The position numbers and the translations under genes are program-made. DNA of 64,000 bases, taken from Amoebophrya sp. A120 (Eukaryota > Sar > Dinophyceae > Syndiniales > Amoebophryaceae). Position 1 is the stretch's first letter, and each line of letters opens with the position of its first letter. The DNA lies in the NCBI GenBank assembly GCA_905178155.1, contig CAJINV010000006.1, positions 3,906,130-3,970,129 on the forward strand. Direction: 5' to 3'. This document shows, one piece after another, positions 36,201-45,705 of this stretch. The notes under the pieces were generated by a model. The model worked only from the letters and a program-made list of their open reading frames with translations. It was not told where the DNA came from and searched no databases.

Positions 36201-37930
36201 CCTCACAGAGTCTGTCATGCTAAGTCCCGCATTCCAGACCTCATGGGTCATGGAAAATCTGCATGACAAGTCTAAACTTTTCCAGACCCAGACATTTTTG
36301 CACTTGATAGTCCTGTTGTTGTTCCCTCCTCGGCTCTGCTGTTATGAACTCTAAAAGTATCGTACTCGTAATGTTGCAAATGCAATACAAATTAGCTCAG
36401 CATGAAAAATGGAATTTGTCATGCTGATTTAGCTTGAAAAAGAAATTTGTCTTGCATGACTGCGACTAAGACGAGTACGATACTTTTGCACAGGATAGCT
36501 GTTGCTTCACAGCTGTTGTAAAACTTTCCATCATTTGGTCCAGGTGGAAAACGACGTGCAACATCAAATGCAAATGCGTCTGGCTCTGGAAAGAATGGAA
36601 TTTGTGATGCTATCTTTCGATGATACAAAAACCTGTATTGCATGAGCAGCAAACGGCACTCAGATTTTTGCTCTTCTGGGAAAGCCTTTCTCATGCCGTA
36701 TAGGCATGAGAAAACCTTCACAAAACCTGTAATGCTGAAGCATGCACACCGACATCATACGTCATGTAAAATTTGCATGACAAACTCACCCAATCTTCCA
36801 GACCCAGACATATTTGCAGTTGATATGCAACATCTTGTTGCAATCCAATTCCTGGATCAAAAAGTCGAAAAACGCTATCCTGAGTAAAAACGTCCCCACA
36901 CCTAATGCAGATTTGCAAAGATAGGAGGACTTGTAATGCGCATCCCCATGAGAGCCATTTCCAATCGTGTATTGGAATTTGTGATGCTGTGAACAGGATG
37001 AGCCGATGAATCTGTGATGCGGCTGCACTTACTAACCTGCACTACACTGCGGAGTGCAACTTGTCATGCGTGACTCCCAAAACTCCTAGGTTTGTGTTGC
37101 AAAATCTATCCCCATCCTGACTCTGTTGTGGGGACGTTTTTACTCAGGATAAACGCTTCATCCTCTTTATTCGGCGTCTTCCTCTTGAATTCCTGGATGC
37201 GGACGATTTGGTACCCGACCGAGTCGTTCAACAATTGAATGTCCTGCCAATCATACTCCTGCCACACCTATGCAAGAAAAAAACTGTATAAGTGTAAGTT
37301 TGTGATGCAGATGAAAGTGCAAAACAATATATGCTTATCATGCTCCACATGCATGATGGGCTCGCTTCCTAGTGTTTTCCCGTCCTATCTGCGCATGCCA
37401 AGTTTTTCCTTTCATGGCAGACAAACTTGCGATGCTGTTTTCCCAAAAGACACACTAAAACAGTTTTTTTCTAGGATAACACCTGCTGCTGCTGGCCGCT
37501 GGAGCTGCTGGTGTTGTGGGCTGAAAAGTTGTGCTTATCAAATGCAAAAATGTCTGGGTCTGGAAGAATGCGAACTTGTCATGCTAAATCTGAATCATGT
37601 CAAAATCTGTGTTGCATGATTGCCAAAAGCTGTCCACTTTTGACCTAATCGAGAGGCAATTTCTCATGCGGAATAGGCACGATACAACTCTCACAGAATC
37701 TGTCATGCTCTGTCCTACATAACAGACCTCATGGGTCATGGAAAACCTGCATGACAAACCTAGCACTCTTCCACACCCAGACATTTTTGCATTTGATAAT
37801 GCTGCGGCTGCTGCAAATGGACTGCGCTGGTCACCTCCGGGAAACACATATTCATCAACAACTCGCTCTGCTGACTGTTATTCCCCGAGAGGAGCTTCTG
37901 CTCCAAAAACCGCTGCATTCGCGTCGTCAT
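21261..37930 (-). CDS. Giant protein with five cold-shock-like (OB-fold) repeats
   Basis: About 2,200 residues by my addition, from 40 exons. Start taken as the ATG at 37930 (MTTRMQRFLEQK), the first in frame; the frame runs on through a 5' introner to about 38300, so an earlier start is possible. Stop TGA at 21261. The N-terminal 900 residues are helical and polar with no domain I know, then Gln/Gly/Ser-rich linkers. Five related modules follow, near 30.7-30.0, 29.45-28.8, 27.5-25.26, 24.45-23.5 and 22.05-21.66 kb. Each has NYRLRLVGTL, YGFI-S, LF-L-K, then LVRFTV-RN, GKFYAD and EF-D. This order (GT..F..GFI..LF....V.F......A..V) is that of a cold-shock domain, so nucleic-acid binding is inferred. 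The end is Gly/Asn-rich and basic (PALKKRRLE), a possible nuclear signal. Exons between introners listed below join in frame at every junction. Confidence 0.75.
22159..22430. mobile_element. Introner, family B
   Basis: Flanks GGAAAA and AGAAAA; last intron of the gene, joins QQSGK to KGKD. Confidence 0.9.
22760..22955. mobile_element. Introner, family A, decayed and longer
   Basis: Joins FTFD to NTEE. TIRs keep TGCAAAAG at one end and GCACAACTCGTAC inside; the rest is worn. Confidence 0.8.
23247..23499. mobile_element. Introner, family B
   Basis: Joins GSTTT to ATPG; flanks GACT and CACT. Confidence 0.9.
23636..23886. mobile_element. Introner, family H
   Basis: Flanking repeat AAGTTT; joins QPGKF to LAEK in module 4. 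TIR is nearly perfect over 25 bp. Confidence 0.93.
24508..24744. mobile_element. Introner, family G
   Basis: Flanking repeat CAAGG; joins QPPQG to PGGA. Confidence 0.9.
25001..25259. mobile_element. Introner, family B
   Basis: Flanking repeat CGCCA; joins SEPPP to PEKR. Confidence 0.92.
25455..25610. mobile_element. Introner, family A
   Basis: Flanking repeat CATTT; joins EDATI to SEWL in module 3. Confidence 0.92.
25742..26911. mobile_element. Introner, family E, with large internal insertion
   Basis: Flanking repeat GAATCT; joins PASGN to LFVL. E ends flank about 0.8 kb of foreign repeat-rich sequence (about 25800-26640), so the intron is 1.17 kb instead of 0.28 kb. Confidence 0.88.
25800..26640. 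repeat. Repeat-rich GC-rich insertion inside an E introner
   Basis: From 25818 to about 26180 it is a loose tandem array of GAGAGGTG/GAGAGGGTG units. From 26240 to 26305 the complementary-sense array CCCTCTCGCGCTA appears. The remainder to 26640 is unique GC-rich sequence. No coding signal is convincing. Confidence 0.75.
26966..27191. mobile_element. Introner, family C variant
   Basis: Joins FEAAK to KQYGF in module 3. Close relative of 9525-9738. Confidence 0.88.
27284..27518. mobile_element. Introner, family H
   Basis: Flanking repeat CGCCA; joins PLEPP to KSFE at the start of module 3. Confidence 0.9.
27809..28070. mobile_element. Introner, family B
   Basis: Flanking repeat ACAAAC; joins PPGTN to TTSA. 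Confidence 0.9.
28194..28517. mobile_element. Introner, family F
   Basis: Flanking repeat ATCAGC; joins RNANQ to PVLV. Confidence 0.9.
28585..28793. mobile_element. Introner, family C
   Basis: Flanking repeat CATGC; joins DMDIM to RRDS. Confidence 0.9.
28843..28995. mobile_element. Introner, family A
   Basis: Flanking repeat AAAGT; joins QSGK to YYCD. Confidence 0.92.
29092..29258. mobile_element. Introner, family A, decayed tips
   Basis: Joins ALPD to RFFE in module 2; tips read TTCC and CGTA instead of ATCC and CATA. Confidence 0.85.
30139..30417. mobile_element. Introner, family E
   Basis: Flanking repeat ATCAT; joins HHPII to DPSN inside module 1. Confidence 0.92.
30676..30936. mobile_element. 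Introner, family B
   Basis: Joins QTGV to DQWY at the start of the first cold-shock-like module. Confidence 0.88.
30978..31160. mobile_element. Introner, family A
   Basis: Flanking repeat CAATCTA; joins ITDN to LAIA. About 30 bp longer than typical A. Confidence 0.9.
31430..31696. mobile_element. Introner, family B
   Basis: Flanking repeat CGCG; joins NSRA to PGIG. Confidence 0.9.
31749..31904. mobile_element. Introner, family A
   Basis: Flanking repeat CAC; joins QQTT to DHDL. Confidence 0.88.
31960..32211. mobile_element. Introner, family B
   Basis: Joins GEQDY to GGFN. Confidence 0.88.
32475..32704. mobile_element. Introner, family D
   Basis: Flanking repeat AACAG; joins LQRN to SSGG. 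The exon between this and the previous D copy is only 34 bases. Confidence 0.9.
32739..32946. mobile_element. Introner, family D
   Basis: Flanking repeat ACGGTG; joins RETV to RQYI. Confidence 0.92.
32992..33262. mobile_element. Introner, family B
   Basis: Flanking repeat GGAAG; joins VDAW to KVEK. Confidence 0.92.
33299..33552. mobile_element. Introner, family H
   Basis: Joins LLQQ to VIQG. Its TIR carries two tandem GATTGTAACG-like blocks. Confidence 0.8.
33635..33788. mobile_element. Introner, family A
   Basis: Flanking repeat TGCAC; joins QQVH to SKKH. Confidence 0.92.
33835..33989. mobile_element. Introner, family A
   Basis: Flanking repeat GACGCT; joins QNGT to LYPQ. Confidence 0.92.
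34040..34317. mobile_element. Introner, family B
   Basis: Flanking repeat AGACA; joins INLD to KHKR. Confidence 0.9.
34468..34726. mobile_element. Introner, family B
   Basis: Flanking repeat GCCAA; joins RQQGQ to DSHS. Confidence 0.92.
34884..35032. mobile_element. Introner, family A
   Basis: Flanking repeat CCTCTT; joins FYLL to FCVQ. Confidence 0.92.
35109..35317. mobile_element. Introner, family C
   Basis: Flanking repeat GGGGT; joins SLGV to LYQK. Confidence 0.92.
35444..35653. mobile_element. Introner, family A, long variant
   Basis: About 60 bp longer than other A copies, with a TTTCATTTCATTTCATTGAG short tandem repeat and a duplicated inner block. Joins CRR to LKKS. Confidence 0.85.
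35705..35964. mobile_element. Introner, family B
   Basis: Flanking repeat AGGAG; joins SHQE to PTFA. Confidence 0.92.
36049..36309. mobile_element. Introner, family B
   Basis: Flanking repeat AGGACT; joins NNRT to TSSP. Confidence 0.92.
36343..36497. mobile_element. Introner, family A
   Basis: Flanking repeat AACAGC; joins VKQQ to QSRG. Confidence 0.92.
36563..36824. mobile_element. Introner, family B
   Basis: Flanking repeat GATGTTGCA, the longest seen; joins NKMLH to VVFH. Confidence 0.95.
36876..37151. mobile_element. Introner, family E
   Basis: Flanking repeat AGCGTTT on the coding strand, a clean example: excision gives EDEAF-FDFL. No GT-AG pair can be placed in the repeat. Confidence 0.95.
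37269..37478. mobile_element. Introner, family D
   Basis: Flanking repeat AGGTGT; joins QQQQV to WQEY. Confidence 0.9.
37536..37798. mobile_element. Introner, family B
   Basis: Flanking repeat AGCA; joins QPQH to NFSA. Confidence 0.9.
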
Positions 37931-37979
37931 CTTGAAGGTTTTCGGACTACTCCTTCCTTCCACGACACCCCTAAGAACC

Positions 37980-38190
37980 TATCGCAAGAAAAAACTGTTT
38001 CACTGTGAACTTGTGATGCATAGAATGGAACAGAGAACTATTTGTCTTGCTACACCTGCAAGTAGACCTCGACTCTTTAGAGATGTTTTCCCTATGGAAG
38101 CGCGCATGGCAAATTTTCTGTGTCATGTCTAACAAACTTGTGATACAGATCTTGCAAAATCATCACAATGAAACAATTTTTCGTGGGATA
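37980..38190. mobile_element. Introner, family C, probably in the 5' UTR
   Basis: Flanking repeat GGTTCT. The joined frame is open on both sides but has no upstream ATG, so I place it before the start codon. Confidence 0.85.
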
Positions 38191-40021
38191 GAACCCGGAC
38201 TTCTTCTACTACTAACTCACACGACTTTCTTCGCGTCACCTCCTTCACCTTCGGAAAACCACTAATTCCGGACGATGGATTTGGATTCCAGAGGAAAGAG
38301 AATTATTTCTTTCCCACCCGAATTATTCTCCAGGCAATAATCCTCGACATCCATGTTTATTTCGATCCGATGAAATTCTAATTCACAGGAACAGATTCTC
38401 GATACAGATACGGATCAATCGAAAAAGGAAAAATCCTAATCCATCGAGAACAAAACTAGGAATGTTGTTCACCAAGGAAGAGACACTTCTATTTTTCTTT
38501 GAGTTTGAGTTTGGATGAATGAAAGATCAACATGAGCGTCAATATCAAGAATCGAATATACGTTAATTTATGATGTTGGAGTTGTGTAATTTTCCAGGAA
38601 TAATCTTCACATCGGGGCGATGAATGTTGAGCAAGCACAAACAGGGTGAGAAAGAGAAAGATATTATCGGAAAATACACTGAGAAAAAACATGAATACAA
38701 TCCACGAGAGGGCGCCTGTGATGGAAATCAAACAAAATCAATTAGAAGGCACCCGGAATTTCTTACTTCCTAAAGTCTTTTTTCCTACCTTGTTCGCAAT
38801 GACGGGACATGAGTTCTTTCCTCTTTCTGCACATTTTGTTTCAATCGACCTACTTATCGGGAAATTCTCAATAATCTCTTAGGATTTTTTGGAAGTGACT
38901 TACATTTCATCTCACGATCGCGTAGGCCACACAGACATTGGAGAAGTCGTAGAAATCCATAGATTTTTTTAGTTGATTATGATTCTGGAATTCGAATTTA
39001 ACTGCCCCTAGAACATAATATTAAAGGAACACCAACTACAACCCTTGGCATCTGTGCGACTTTTTCAAATCTAGACGGATCTGCTGCTGTCTGGTGAGCC
39101 AGAGCCTCCGATGATGATTCTAAAAGTTCATAACAGCTTCAGCAGACCAGAACAATCAGGGCGCCAATAATAGATATGTATTTGTGTCCTGTGCAGCTCA
39201 CCACGGACTAGGTCGGTAGAACAGAATTTCGCGTTCATGTTGCTCCGAGAAGAACATCACACGTCGAAGAAATCTTTTCGCGTTCAACTTGTTGTTCCGA
39301 GAAATTTATAAATTTTCGGAGTGACATCCTGATCCCAAGAAAGGCTTCGCATTCGCTTCCAAGCATCTTCCCGCAAGAATATGAATAACGCCAAAGAAAA
39401 TTATAAGTATAACTCGTACTAGTATGACAGTTTTTACACTGACTTAGTACAGTTTCAGTTTGGCTTTGAAAATTGTTGTATCACAAAACTCACCTAGTTT
39501 TAGTTTTACAACTCATCTCATACGATGTAGCTCGTCCCTAGCATGTGATGAAGGTACGACGGCGACTAGGTCGGCAAAACTTTTGTGTAGTTTAATTGTG
39601 TGTTCTTGTAGTACTAAGCTACAGTGTCAGTATAATCGCGTTGGATCATTTGTACATACAGCGCTAAGTAGTAGAAGAAACTCAAAGTCAAACCTTTGGC
39701 ACCAGCATAAGGAACGCGACCTCGTGTCAACCAAAAAGGAGCCCCTGCTTCGTGTTCACATCACATCCGGCTGAGCAAGTCTTCTTTTTTCCGGTCATAG
39801 TCTCTATCGCGGTGGGAAAATAAAACCGTTCATTCAATCAGTGGGCGATTGGTCTGCAACACGTGGTGCCGTTTGTCGTGATGCGTAATATGCTTATGCG
39901 TTCATGCATTGGAGGTCCTCTACTTCCTGGTCGTAAGAGGGTCAGTTGTACTTCCGCGTCATCAAGTGCATCATGCGCTTCACATGATGCACTACGGGTA
40001 CAATAATTCAAATGCAAGTTT
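38191..40021. other. Intergenic, AT-rich
   Basis: No introner is present, unlike the genes on both sides. An ATG at 38362 opens a 32-codon frame (MDVEDYCLEN) that stops before the first exon of the cold-shock-like gene; it could be a leader frame or chance. A hairpin lies at 39965-39993. Confidence 0.4.
39965..39993 (-). terminator. Hairpin just after the PH/SHOCT gene stop
   Basis: Perfect 11-bp arms (AGTGCATCATG) around a 7-base loop, starting about 30 bases past the stop codon at 40022. Position suggests a 3' end or mRNA stability element; no direct evidence. Confidence 0.45.
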
Positions 40022-43000
40022 TTATTTCCCAGTGAAAAGATGAAACAGGTCTTTATGAAGTTTTCCATTTTGATAATCTTCCTGCGTAATGTGGCCGTCA
40101 TCACACATTTTTTTCAGTGCTGCCAACCGCTGCTGCAGATCGGTTGGATCCTCGGGGGGTGGAAGTTGCTGCACTGGACTGGTCGTAGCGACCTGCTGCT
40201 GCGGCACCCAGCCGTATTAAGAGGAAAAATCCCCCCTCCCCATACCGAAAACGAACATTGTGATGCTGTATCTCAGTACACAAGTCGACGCGTATTGCTA
40301 GAAGGCCAAGAGCCGCAGTCGTGGCCTAAATTGCAGGCAATTTGTCATGCTGTTCCCCACTTCCAGTTGCGTCTTGTCATGCTGAAGATGGAAGGCTTCC
40401 CCACGCCAGCCAACGCTACAGTCCGCATGATCTTTTGCCTTCTAGTATGTGTATGACAAAGCTGAATTGTGGCCACAAATCTGCATCACAGATTTCCGCT
40501 TTGATATGGGGAGGGGAGATTTTTGTTCTTGATAAGCCGCCAGCTGGCATCAAGCCCCTTGCCGCCATGATTCCCTGGTTCAGAAGTTGAATACTGCGCT
40601 CCACGTCTTGCGGGGCTATCAGGAAGGCGTAGGGTGGCGCCCTTCGCCTGCTGTGGCTGTGGGCAATGCCGTCATCGTCTCCGACCGAGGACATTTATTA
40701 CAATGAAAAATGCCCCCACCCCGGAATTTGAAAAAGAAAAAGTTTCTCATGCACAGTTTCCAAATCAAAGCTTTTTGTCTTGCATGAAAGGACAACTACG
40801 AGCCCCTCTGATATGCAGAATCTACGCGCGCAAGGTATCTTTTGCACCATAACAGACCCGGCTACTGTTGGGCAACTTTGCAGCACAGATTTGAGCTATT
40901 CAGCATGGAGAATCTGTGATGCTGATATATGCAACACGGGGAATGTTTCTATTGGAAAGGTTTGCAATACAAATCAATGCTGCCAAGGAGGCATTTTTCA
41001 TTGTAATAACATTCTTCTGGGGTTCAGTGGTGTTCGGTACGGACAGAAGAAGTGTATCCTGTGCAAAAGTATCGCACTCGTATTGCAATCATGCATTACA
41101 AATTTTTTTCTTAAGGGAAATCAGCATGACAAATTTTATTTCTCATGCTGAGGAAATTTGTAATGCATTTATACAAGTACGAATACGATACTTTTGCAAT
41201 GCATAAAGTGAATCACCGGCTTGTCCTGTGCAAACAGGTCCCCACGACCCCACAGTCCTCAAGTTGGTAAGTCTGCAACACAAATCTGAATGCTTTGCTG
41301 GGAGTTTCTGCATGCCAAGTCTCCAACATCTGTAGCGTAGCGCTGTTTACTAGCGAGGATAGTCGCAACATCACAGAGACGCCTGCTTATCCTTTTTACA
41401 GCATTACAAATTTCACAGCACGACTACAAATTCCTCTCATGGGGATGCGCACCACAAACAATGTTCCTGTCGTTGCAAATCTGCATGACAGCTCTGGGGC
41501 GGGGACGTTTTTACTTAGGCTACCGCTGCCTCGCCTGTTGCTCCTCCGGGCTGAAACTTGTCTTCCCGCCGAGAAAGCTGGGCAGCACTTGCATCTATCC
41601 TGTGCAAAAGTATCGTACTCGTACTAATCGCAGTCATGCATTACAAATTCTGTTCTCATTCTTGTAAATCCGCATTACAAATTTTATTTCTCATGCTGAG
41701 GGAATTTGTCATGCATTTATACGAGTACGATACTTTTGCATTCCATAGCATCGGCTGCACGGCAATGGACGAGATGTGGCCAACCAGATCAAGTTTGTAG
41801 ATGGTCTGCGTGATGTAGCTCCTGTTGTATATGCTTTCTTTGGTGCCCGCCTTCAAAAAGAACAAGTACCGTTTGCCAAGCGCAAAAATGGTCTGCGCTT
41901 TCTGGTCGTTATCAAACCCTTCCTATCAACTGTAACTATTATGCAGGTGCCAATGCCCATACTGTATGGTCTTCGTCCATTCACGGACCGATGGATGCCT
42001 ACAGCGGCCCCCGCCCCCCGAAGGGGGGTGGGGTCGCCGTTTGGTGGTGCGCGAGCACACACCCGAACGCTGAAACGCACCGTGAGCGTCCTTCAGAAGT
42101 GGCGGGGCGGGCAGTGGGCCTCACCCCTAGAGCACACATAGCCTTCGGCTCTGATGTGAGCTAGACTATACTCTTGGAAGGGCGGTGGTTCGTTGTCGTA
42201 AGGATGCATGCACACGTGCCGTGGCAAGACTAAGACCGTACAGAGAGACTCCTGACGCCTCACTGGAGGCCATGACAGGTCTGGCCCTAGAGAGGGTCAG
42301 AGTCAGGGTGGGCAGAAAAAGACCAAGAGAATAGGGAAAGGAGGCCTGTACGGCATCCCTCCCGGCGTGACGACGGTCATGCCAATCTCAGTCACCTGCG
42401 GCCGCGTAAGGTTCTCGACCGACTCGCCGCCTCCAGCGGCTGAGCCACACAGTATGTCCAACCAATTCGTCGAGACCGCTTGCGCGCGTAAACATCCATC
42501 AGACCAAACAGCATGGGCGGCACCTCAGTCTAGTTACCCAGTCCTAAAAATGTCTGGTTCTGGAAGAGTTGGAACTTGTCATGCTGTTTTTGGACTCCAA
42601 AAAAAATTGTATTGCATGACCAGCAAGAAGGGCGCACTTTGTGCTACACGGATAGGGCATTTCTCATGCGGAATGTGCATCAGGAAGCCCTCCAGAAGTC
42701 TGCGATGCTAGGTCATGCATTACAAGCATCGTGGGTCATGAGAAATATGCATGACAAGTCTTCTTGCATTCTTCCAGATCCAGACACTTGTGCATTTGAT
42801 ACTTCCGCCATGTCCATCATGAGGTTCCCGAGGCCGCAAGTGCAGCAGCAGATTACACAGCTGGCACCAGAGTCCTGCCGCGCGTCACTGGAATCCTGCT
42901 GCATCTTTAGCCACAGTTCGGAAACCCGCCAAATGTGCTTTATCCTGTCGAAAAACGCCCCCACCCTATAGTCAAGTTGGAAAATCTGCAACACAAATCT

Positions 43001-43575
43001 CCAAGCTTTGGGAGTTGTGCATGACACGTTTTCATCTGCAGTGTAGTGCTGGTTAGCCAGGGCGGCCGCATGAGAGAGCAAGAGCAACTCTCTCATCCTG
43101 GCTACAGCATTACAAATTCCAAAACACGACTGGACACGCCTGTCATGGAGGTACGCATTACAAATCAATGTTCCTGTCATTGCACATTTGCATGACAACT
43201 CTGGGGTGGGCACGTTTTTACATATGATATGCGTGATGTATTCTTCATCGGGGTGCTGCGCCCGCACGTATTCCGCCACATTTGCGGCGTCTGCTATCCG
43301 AGAAAAAAACTATGTGAGTTGAAATCTGTGATGCAGACAGTGCAAAACTGTATACGATTGTCATGTTGGATGTGCGTCTTCATCATAGGCTGCGTTTATA
43401 CGTGTTTCCAATGATACTAGCTCCTGCGCATGACAGGTTTATTCTCCCTGTACTATTATGCAAAACGAATTTGTGACGCTGCTCTACTTCCTACAAAGTT
43501 TATACTTACGCACTTTTTTTCCTGGATATCTGCTTCATTCGTCTCGGAGAGGCACTCCGGAAGTGCTGGCCCCAT
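40022..43575 (-). CDS. PH-like domain protein with C-terminal SHOCT-like hairpin
   Basis: Exons: 43575-43529, 43293-43230, 42940-42802, 41923-41748, 41595-41523, 41221-41206, 41054-41009, 40695-40535, 40214-40022; about 310 residues. The start ATG at 43575 gives MGPALPECLSETNEAD. A cysteine cluster (ASCVICCCTCGLG) sits near residue 65. Then come strands AQTIFALGKRYLFFLK, IYKLDLVGHISSIAVQ, VIHFFCPYRTP and YAFLIAPQ, closing with helix DVERSIQLLNQGIMAARG. Strands followed by a final helix resemble a PH-like fold; this is inference. After a Gln/Pro linker the last 40 residues (LQQRLAALKKMCDDGHITQE and on) match the SHOCT pattern, a short helical hairpin often at the C-terminus. All eight introners excise in frame. 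Function unknown; membrane or lipid association is a guess from the fold and the cysteines. Confidence 0.72.
40215..40534. mobile_element. Introner, family F
   Basis: Flanking repeat GGC; joins PAGG to WVPQ. Confidence 0.9.
40696..41008. mobile_element. Introner, minor family I
   Basis: TIR TATTACAATGAAAAATGCC at both ends; flanking repeat AATGT; joins NPRRM to SSVG. Only copy of this family here. Confidence 0.88.
41055..41205. mobile_element. Introner, family A
   Basis: Flanking repeat CACTT; joins PVIHF to FCPY. Confidence 0.92.
41222..41522. mobile_element. Introner, family E
   Basis: Flanks AGCGG and AGCCGG differ by one base. Only splicing at or before the inserted C keeps the frame (QARQ-PVIHF); full use of the downstream part of the repeat would give a stop. 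Confidence 0.82.
41596..41747. mobile_element. Introner, family A
   Basis: Flanking repeat GATGC; joins VQPM to QVLP. Confidence 0.92.
41924..42801. mobile_element. Introner, family B, interrupted by an insertion
   Basis: Flanking repeat GGAAG; joins DMAE to GFDN. The first 15 bases of the B element and its remaining 260 bases are separated by about 0.6 kb of unrelated sequence. Confidence 0.85.
41940..42540. repeat. 0.6-kb GC-rich insertion in a B introner
   Basis: Splits the B TIR between TATCAACTGTAA and CCTAAAAATGTCTGG. It contains CCCCCGCCCCCCGAAGGGGG, a short palindromic block, and no convincing reading frame. Possibly a small RNA or non-autonomous element; unidentified. Confidence 0.65.
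42941..43229. mobile_element. Introner, family E
   Basis: Flanks GCATAT and GCACAT; joins EYITH to IWRV. Confidence 0.88.
43294..43528. mobile_element. Introner, family D
   Basis: Flanking repeat AGCAGA; joins NEAD to AANV. Confidence 0.92.
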
Positions 43576-44407
43576 CTTTCAACGTTCTCCAATGCTACGC
43601 CAAATTACGCTTCGTCAAGTAGACCAATGTGATTCCTTACGAGTTTGAGGATACAAAGAAGAAATAAAAAGAAACCCAATGGAATGAGAGTAAAAGTAAA
43701 ACTTCCACCAAGAGCGACGTATCTTAACTTCGGTAGTTGGCAAAACATAATAATTTTCCTATTCCCCCTGAAAACAAATGATGATAAAATTGCGGGGTGC
43801 GGTAAGCTGACTGAAGAGACTGTAGGTCATGCGCAGCCGCAGCTGCAGGCTCTAGTAATAAATAAAAAAGTATGAACTTCTACATGTCATTTATCATAGT
43901 GTCTCTGATCTACTTCGATCGTGCGCAGCTGCACATTGATTCTGCTTCACCGAGAAAGCCTAGTACACCGATGGCATTGACTTCTCCTGCGGAGAGAACC
44001 GACGAATAAAGCGCGACAGACTTCCTTTTTTATTTTTATTTCTCCGTATAGAGAGGAAGAAATCACAACCGAGGGTCTTCAACCAGACGTGCTCTTTACT
44101 GATACTGATGGTAGATCTTGCGAGGCAAATACTTATCCCTGGACGTCTGGAAGGATGTAACTACGTTGGTTGTAATGCGTCCGCCGGTGGGGGCGCTTTG
44201 ACTACCAGAAGCTGCCCAGCACTTTTGCTCGAGTTAAATAAGAGATTCTTCTCATGCAGGATGGACGGGCATTGCAAAGAGCTCGCAGAATGTGTAATGC
44301 TTCTACCTAGCTGAAGACCTACTCACGACACACTTCAGCACGAAGACGAACCGATCACGACCACAACAAACAACGAAGATCATAGATCCAGGCCGAGCCG
44401 TCCATCC

Positions 44408-44641
44408 ATGACATGCGCAACTTCTTCTTTGGAACAACCATTCCCCCTCCCCCTCATTTGTCATGCGAAATCCACCCTTTGCCTGCTAACACTATTTGCA
44501 TGACAGATTCCGGAATCCCAAACAGCACTACGATTCTCTACGGAATTTGTCATACAAAAGCTGCATCTTTGCCAGCGCTTGTTTTGCTGTTCCTGCAACA
44601 GAAATGAGGGGAAGGGGCGAGGGGAATGGTGCGCTCTCATA
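44408..44641. mobile_element. Family G element outside any recognised gene
   Basis: One end intact (GGTGCGCTCTCATA), the other decayed (CATGACATGCGCAACTTCTT). No coding sequence found on either side. Confidence 0.7.
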
Positions 44642-45334
44642 AACCTGACGAACTATACACAAAAATATCACTGACAAGCACCACCAGTCGGCCACCACAG
44701 AGCATCCTGGCTGGTGTGGTGATACCGGTTTACTTAAACTCGGTGGATTCCTCATTAGAATTCTAACTTTTACTTGTTCCCAACTTCATCACCAATCCTA
44801 GTGTTTATTTCAAGCAGGAGCGATTAATAATATGCACAGTTGCATTTTCATCTCTTCTCCTCAATAGATTTAGATTAGAGTACATTATTTTTTTAACTCA
44901 GCATGAAGAGCTTTCTCGCTAGAAGCGTAATAAATAGTGCTGCTTGACGGAAGTTTGCTAATTTGATCACTGTGCAAGAAAAAAACACAATCACAGTGAG
45001 ACACTTCTTTTTCTTTGGGAGCTTCGCATCACAGCTTTGCGTTTGTCTCGCATGACAGTTTTTTTCTTTCTTTTTGCGGTAGCATACTAGGAAAAGCACG
45101 TATCAAGACTACACGCAATCCATTTTTTCTTTTTTACGCATGCCGGGCTTTTTTGTGTTGCAAAAACGTGCAAAAGCGGTTGCAATGGTGTTTTTTTGTT
45201 GAATAATCGTGATCAAAGATATTCTGCGAAGTTTTGTCGGTTGTTCGGCGGTGGTAGTAAAACATATAAAAAAAAATGTGTAAAAGTAAAAAGGAAAAAG
45301 TGAAGTCGTAGCATATTCAAAAAGTAAATGAATT

Positions 45335-45548
45335 TATGAGTGTGCACAAGTACCCCTCCCCTTCCTTTGTTTTGAAAAATAGCGAATCTTCCTTGGGACT
45401 GTAGTTCGCATGGCAGGCTGCGCAAGCAGCACAGACAGCACTGCGTGCAATATTCTATGAAGTTCTCATGCAGCAGATGCACTGTTGCCGACGTTCCTGT
45501 TGCTGTGGATGCATGAAGGGGAGGGGGCGGGTTGTGCGCTCTCATAAT
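45335..45548. mobile_element. Family G element outside any recognised gene
   Basis: Both tips present (TATGAGTGTGCACAAG and TTGTGCGCTCTCATA). Either in a 3' UTR or intergenic. Confidence 0.75.
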
Positions 45549-45705
45549 CAATCTAAATTATTCTGTTCTAGTTGCCTTGGTTTTGTTCTTGCTCAATACA
45601 CAAAAGTAGGAGCCTTAGAAGAGGTGATCTTGTCTCATTTGCGGAACTATTCGTATCGGATGGTGCTTCAACAGCTGCTAGAAAAAATTCTCGTTCGATT
45701 TATTG

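Noticed and set aside
12275-37798. CRISPR-like spaced repeats
   Set aside because: The repeats are TIR pairs of intron-sized elements within eukaryotic exons, with no uniform spacers.
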